A DNA stretch of 55,200 nt from Leptolyngbya sp. BC1307. GTDB taxonomy: Bacteria > Cyanobacteriota > Cyanobacteriia > Phormidesmidales > Phormidesmidaceae. Below, piece by piece: positions 52,218-55,200 of this stretch. The number at the start of each line of letters is the position of its first letter. Position 1 is the stretch's first letter. The notes under the pieces were generated by a model. The model saw only the letters and a program-made list of their open reading frames with translations, ran no database searches and was not told where the DNA came from. The stretch covers positions 1 through 55,200 of the forward strand of contig NZ_NRTA01000028.1 of NCBI RefSeq assembly GCF_002286735.1, in the 5' to 3' direction. A program made the position numbers and the translations under genes.

Positions 52218-53165
52218 TTATCCTCGCGTTGCCGACTTGGGCAGGTCGCGATAAGCCGCATACACTGCGTTGACGTTATACCAGTTTAAGAACACTCGCG
52301 AGAGTTCTTGTGAGAGCTGCGGGTAGCCCCGGTCAATCAGCCAGCGGAGCGTTGGCCCCAGCGATCGCTCATTGAGCAGCCCGCCCAGCGACAGTGAACC
52401 CCACAGCAGCCGGTGCAGCCAGGTCATCTGGATCATCAGCCGCACGTCCAGCGTCGGATGCTTCTGGTAGAAGACAACGCCCATCCGCGCCCGCTGAATT
52501 TCTTTATCAATGAGCTCGGGCAGTTCTTCGACTGAGAAGGCCGGATGCCAGTGATAGCCTACCGCTTCAGGGCTCTTGATCAGCGAGAGCCCATTGTTTT
52601 TTAGCCGCACGCCTAGCTCCAGATCTTCCCAACCATACTGAGTAAACTGCGGATCAAATAAACCCGCCTCCAGTAGCCAACGCTTGGCGATCGCCACATT
52701 CCCCGTCGCAAAAAAGGCCCGCGAATAGTCCGTCACCTTAAATGGCTCAGAAGTCGGCGCGTCAAAATTACAGGTATTCACCACCCGCCCATAGGTAAAC
52801 ACGCGCTCATTGCCCTGCTCATAGGCTTGGGTCAGCGCATCGGCATGGTGCTGCAAAAAGCCGTCTAAAACGACCAGATCGCTATCAATGAAGATAATCG
52901 TATCGCCCTCAGCCTGCTTGACGCCGAAATTGCGAGCGATCGCCGCCCCCTCATGGTCTTGCTCATATAGCTTCACATGCGGCAGCTCAGCCGCCTGCTC
53001 CTGCAGCCAGGCCACCGTACCATCGGTCGAGCCATCGTCCACCAGCACAATCTCATAGCCTTCTACTTGCCCATTGGGGCGCAGCACCTGATTTTCCATC
53101 GCCCGCAGGCACTTTTCCAAAATCGGCTGACGATTGTAAGTAGGGATGACAACGCTAAAGAACAT
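52218..53165 (-). CDS. family-2 glycosyltransferase
   Basis: 315 residues from ATG 53165 (MFFSVVIPTYNRQP); an ATG at 53198 would add 11. The GT-A fold is clear: VVIPTYNR, LVDDGSTDGTVAWL, a DxD-like IFIDSDLVVLDG, then TGNVAIAKRWLLEAGLFDPQF and YGWEDLELGVRL, the latter being the Glyco_transf_7C acceptor-binding motif. It adds a sugar to an unknown acceptor, possibly a surface polysaccharide. It is a single cytosolic protein without membrane helices. Confidence 0.92.
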   Translation of the reverse strand: MFFSVVIPTYNRQPILEKCLRAMENQVLRPNGQVEGYEIVLVDDGSTDGTVAWLQEQAAELPHVKLYEQDHEGAAIARNFGVKQAEGDTIIFIDSDLVVLDGFLQHHADALTQAYEQGNERVFTYGRVVNTCNFDAPTSEPFKVTDYSRAFFATGNVAIAKRWLLEAGLFDPQFTQYGWEDLELGVRLKNNGLSLIKSPEAVGYHWHPAFSVEELPELIDKEIQRARMGVVFYQKHPTLDVRLMIQMTWLHRLLWGSLSLGGLLNERSLGPTLRWLIDRGYPQLSQELSRVFLNWYNVNAVYAAYRDLPKSATRG

Positions 53166-53267
53166 AGAGCTAAAAACCATGGGCCTCGATGTTTTCATTT
53201 CCTCACATTCTATTTCATCCCTCAGCTATCAGCGAAGCAGCTCAATTTCATATCAGGCCAGTAGCTC

Positions 53268-53338
53268 ACCCCTTTCTCCCTTCCCCCTTTCCCCTTCCTC
53301 TCCTCTCCCTAATCCTTCTCCCGACTCCCCCACCCTGC
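53268..53338 (+). other. pyrimidine-only tract before argG
   Basis: Over this stretch the + strand is nearly all C and T, in runs of CCCTTTCC type. It ends about 45 bases before argG, much like the tract before aroA. Confidence 0.7.
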
Positions 53339-53381
53339 AATAATATGAAGCGGATCACCTCAAACATGGATAAAAACAGCT

Positions 53382-54581
53382 ATGGGCCCTGCAGATAAAG
53401 TCGTTTTGGCATATTCGGGCGGTGTCGATACCACCGTCTGCATTCCTTATCTCAAAGAAAAATACGGCGTTAAGGAAGTCATTACTCTAGCTGCCGACTT
53501 GGGCCAAGGTGACGAACTAGAGCCCATTCGCCAAAAAGCGCTCAAGTGCGGTGCATCCGAATCCGTCGTGACCGATGTGACTGAACCCTTCATCACCGAC
53601 TACGCTTTTCCGGCCATTCAAGCCAATGCCCTCTACGAAAACCGCTATCCGCTCTCTACTGCGCTAGCTCGCCCTCTCATCGCCAAGCTACTGGTTGACA
53701 CGGCTGAAGAATACGGCGCAGATGCTGTAGCTCATGGCTGTACTGGCAAGGGTAATGATCAGGTGCGGTTCGATGTGGCGATCGCTGCTCTCAACCCCGA
53801 CTTGAAAGTACTTGCCCCCGCCCGTGAATGGGGCATGAGCCGCGAAGAAGCGATGGCCTACGGCGAAAAATTTGGCCTGACTTTTCCGGTCAAAAAGTCT
53901 TCGCCCTACAGCATTGACCGCAACCTGCTAGGCCGCTCCGTTGAAGCGGGGCCATTAGAAGATCCCTGGATAGAGCCTCAGGAAGAAGTGTTTATCATGA
54001 CTCAAGGGCTAGCGCTCGCCCCAGACGAACCCGAATACGTCGAAATTGGCTTTGAGCAAGGCCGACCCGTCAGTCTCAATGGCGACGCCCTCTCCCCGGT
54101 GGCGCTGGTCACCCAGCTCAACGAGATCGCCGGTCGTCACGGCGTAGGCCGCATTGACATGATCGAAAACCGCTTAGTCGGCATTAAGTCACGCGAGATT
54201 TATGAAGCGCCTGCCCTGCTGGTATTGATCGCCGCGCACCGCGATTTAGAAAGCCTCACCCTCACAGGCGATGTCACCCAGTACAAGCGCAACATTGAGC
54301 AAACCTACGCCCAGATGATCTACAACGGCCTCTGGTACAGCCCGCTCAAGTCGGCTCTTGACGCCTTCATCAGCCAAACGCAGACCCGCGTCTCGGGCAC
54401 CGTGCGCATCAAGCTGTTTAAGGGCAACGCCATCATCGCCGGTCGCAAATCAGAAAACGCTCTCTATACAGACGAACTCTCCACCTACAGCGCCGACGAC
54501 AAATTTGACCACAAAGCTGCCGAAGGATTCATTTACGTTTGGGGACTACCCACCCGCGTCTGGTCGCAGCAAACTCGCTAA
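53382..54581 (+). CDS. argG: argininosuccinate synthase
   Basis: 399 residues, the usual length. The ATP-binding motif [18 protein letters not shown] is at the N-terminus, followed by [16 protein letters not shown] and [18 protein letters not shown]. It joins citrulline and aspartate to give argininosuccinate, the seventh step of arginine synthesis. The C-terminal [17 protein letters not shown] is conserved. A strong hairpin follows at 54596-54623. Confidence 0.98.
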   Translation: MGPADKVVLAYSGGVDTTVCIPYLKEKYGVKEVITLAADLGQGDELEPIRQKALKCGASESVVTDVTEPFITDYAFPAIQANALYENRYPLSTALARPLIAKLLVDTAEEYGADAVAHGCTGKGNDQVRFDVAIAALNPDLKVLAPAREWGMSREEAMAYGEKFGLTFPVKKSSPYSIDRNLLGRSVEAGPLEDPWIEPQEEVFIMTQGLALAPDEPEYVEIGFEQGRPVSLNGDALSPVALVTQLNEIAGRHGVGRIDMIENRLVGIKSREIYEAPALLVLIAAHRDLESLTLTGDVTQYKRNIEQTYAQMIYNGLWYSPLKSALDAFISQTQTRVSGTVRIKLFKGNAIIAGRKSENALYTDELSTYSADDKFDHKAAEGFIYVWGLPTRVWSQQTR

Positions 54582-54595
54582 AGCCATCGGTTATG

Positions 54596-54623
54596 GCGGG
54601 TCCCGGATGCATTCGGGTCCCGC
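54596..54623 (+). terminator. hairpin after argG
   Basis: GCGGGTCCCG (54596-54605) pairs with CGGGTCCCGC (54614-54623), nine pairs with one T-T mismatch; the loop contains ATGCAT. A T-rich stretch (ACTTTTCC) follows about 7 bases later, so termination is plausible. Confidence 0.7.
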
Positions 54624-54954
54624 GAGTCACTTTTCCCGTTGCAACACAAGCCTTTCAGCCGGTGTGATGATCCTCAGCAAAGTGACCAACGCTATAGCTT
54701 TGGACTGTTCTGCCGATGGCGCTGCCAAAAGTCTGTCAATACCTTTGCTAAAAATAGCGCCATTGGCATTTCTATCCCTAATTCAGACCGAGAGCTGCCG
54801 CGAGCATAATATTCTCTAGAGAATGCAAAAAACAGAACGCAAAAAACGACTTTCATCTCATATCTAAATGTCAGCAGCCGGTGGCTGAGGCAACCAGCAT
54901 TCAACGCTTTGAACCAGCAACGCCGCTTAAAAATAAGGTTAACCTAGTGGAGCG
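54624..54954. other. 331-base gap between argG and the IS630 fragment
   Basis: No convincing gene. A 70-codon frame on the - strand (54692-54904) has no recognisable motif and is probably not coding. TTCTCTAGAGAA (54812-54823) is a 12-bp palindrome. The right IS630 terminal repeat is expected close to 54930-54955 but cannot be fixed without its other end. Confidence 0.5.
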
Positions 54955-55200
54955 TCAGAGCTTAATTTGAGGATAAATGGAAATCAGTTTACACCGAGCA
55001 TCCTCAACTTTCATTTGCCAGTCAACCCCTCGTTGAGTGTTGTTGATATCCGTTGACCAAGCCGCAATTTCGCTGCGGATGGTTTCGATATCCTCGAATC
55101 GTTTACCGTCAACACATTGACGGGTCATCGCGCTCAGCTCGTTCTCTGCGACATTCAGCCAACTGCCATGCTTCGGGGTGTAGCAAAACTCAATGCGCCG
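54955..55200 (-). mobile_element. IS630-family transposase, 3' end (runs off the window)
   Basis: 82 codons enter from the right edge and stop at TGA 54955-54957. The sequence RIEFCYTPKHGSWLNVAENE, then LSAMTRQCVDG and later GVDWQMKVEDARCKLISIYPQ, is the well-known C-terminal end of IS630-type DDE transposases; the Glu of the DDE/D triad is in the AENE motif. Only the last part is present. Confidence 0.93.

Noticed and set aside
54692-54904. 70-codon frame before the IS630 fragment
   Set aside because: A LGIEMPMALFLAK segment slightly resembles a carrier protein, but the frame is otherwise featureless and short.
1-55200. tRNA, rRNA or CRISPR array
   Set aside because: No T-loop-like tRNA ends, rRNA cores or regularly spaced repeats of 24-40 bp were seen; the short tandem copies are adjacent and lack spacers.

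Overview
The window is chromosomal DNA from a cyanobacterium. Evidence: many GCGATCGC (HIP1-type) octamers inside and between genes, and genes typical of oxygenic phototrophs: ycf3 (photosystem I assembly), a MenG-type methyltransferase for phylloquinone, a PucC/BCH-type transporter, a C-DES-type L-cysteine/cystine lyase, a cyanobacterial Trm1 and DUF3143/DUF2103 proteins. The style resembles filamentous Leptolyngbya-like lineages, but genus cannot be fixed from the sequence alone.

Layout. 1-1210: 5' part of an IS701/IS4-like transposase, a short coding remnant and an orphan PD-(D/E)XK-type nuclease. 1236-6579: acnB, a small membrane protein, an LCP (LytR-CpsA-Psr) cell-envelope enzyme and a pRiA4b ORF-3-like protein. 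6836-9319: a four-gene module of a V4R-like protein, a Roadblock/LC7 protein, a COG2229-type small GTPase and a PATAN (DUF4388) protein, reminiscent of actinobacterial conservons and of MglA/MglB. 9316-14861: a membrane protein, a GHL10-type glycoside hydrolase, an FAD amine-oxidase-like protein, a YaaW/DnaJ/DUF3143 row and a DCC-family protein. 14944-18968: a Pho box followed by pstS-pstC-pstA-pstB. 18978-24572: DUF445, menG, C-DES, a lipoprotein-like protein and aroA. 24937-29456: a REC-GGDEF-EAL protein, an acidic small protein, ycf3, gatC and a coiled-coil membrane protein.

29698-34119 holds a good sigma-70 promoter, a highly structured leader of about 250 nt and a 1379-residue STAND protein (HTH, NB-ARC, fourteen WD40 repeats). 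34532-41884 is housekeeping: clpS, DUF2103, trm1, a histidine phosphatase, bioB, a PPP-type phosphatase and a NUDIX hydrolase. 41912-44747 is a zinc-uptake locus with a perfect Zur-type palindrome, znuA, znuC, a large hairpin and znuB. 44751-54581 carries an IMPase-family phosphatase, a PucC-like carrier, hsp20 with a clear terminator, two SDR proteins (one degenerate), map, a GNAT acetyltransferase, a family-2 glycosyltransferase and argG. The window ends in the 3' end of an IS630-type transposase, so it is bracketed by two different IS fragments.

Recurrent signals that gene calls do not explain: many short perfect tandem duplications (11-18 bp), several of them in frame at protein termini; long inverted repeats between genes; and pyrimidine-only tracts just before aroA, argG and the DUF3143 gene. 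No tRNA, rRNA or CRISPR array was recognised. The best candidates for something undescribed are the V4R-Roadblock-GTPase-PATAN module and the structured leader of the STAND gene.
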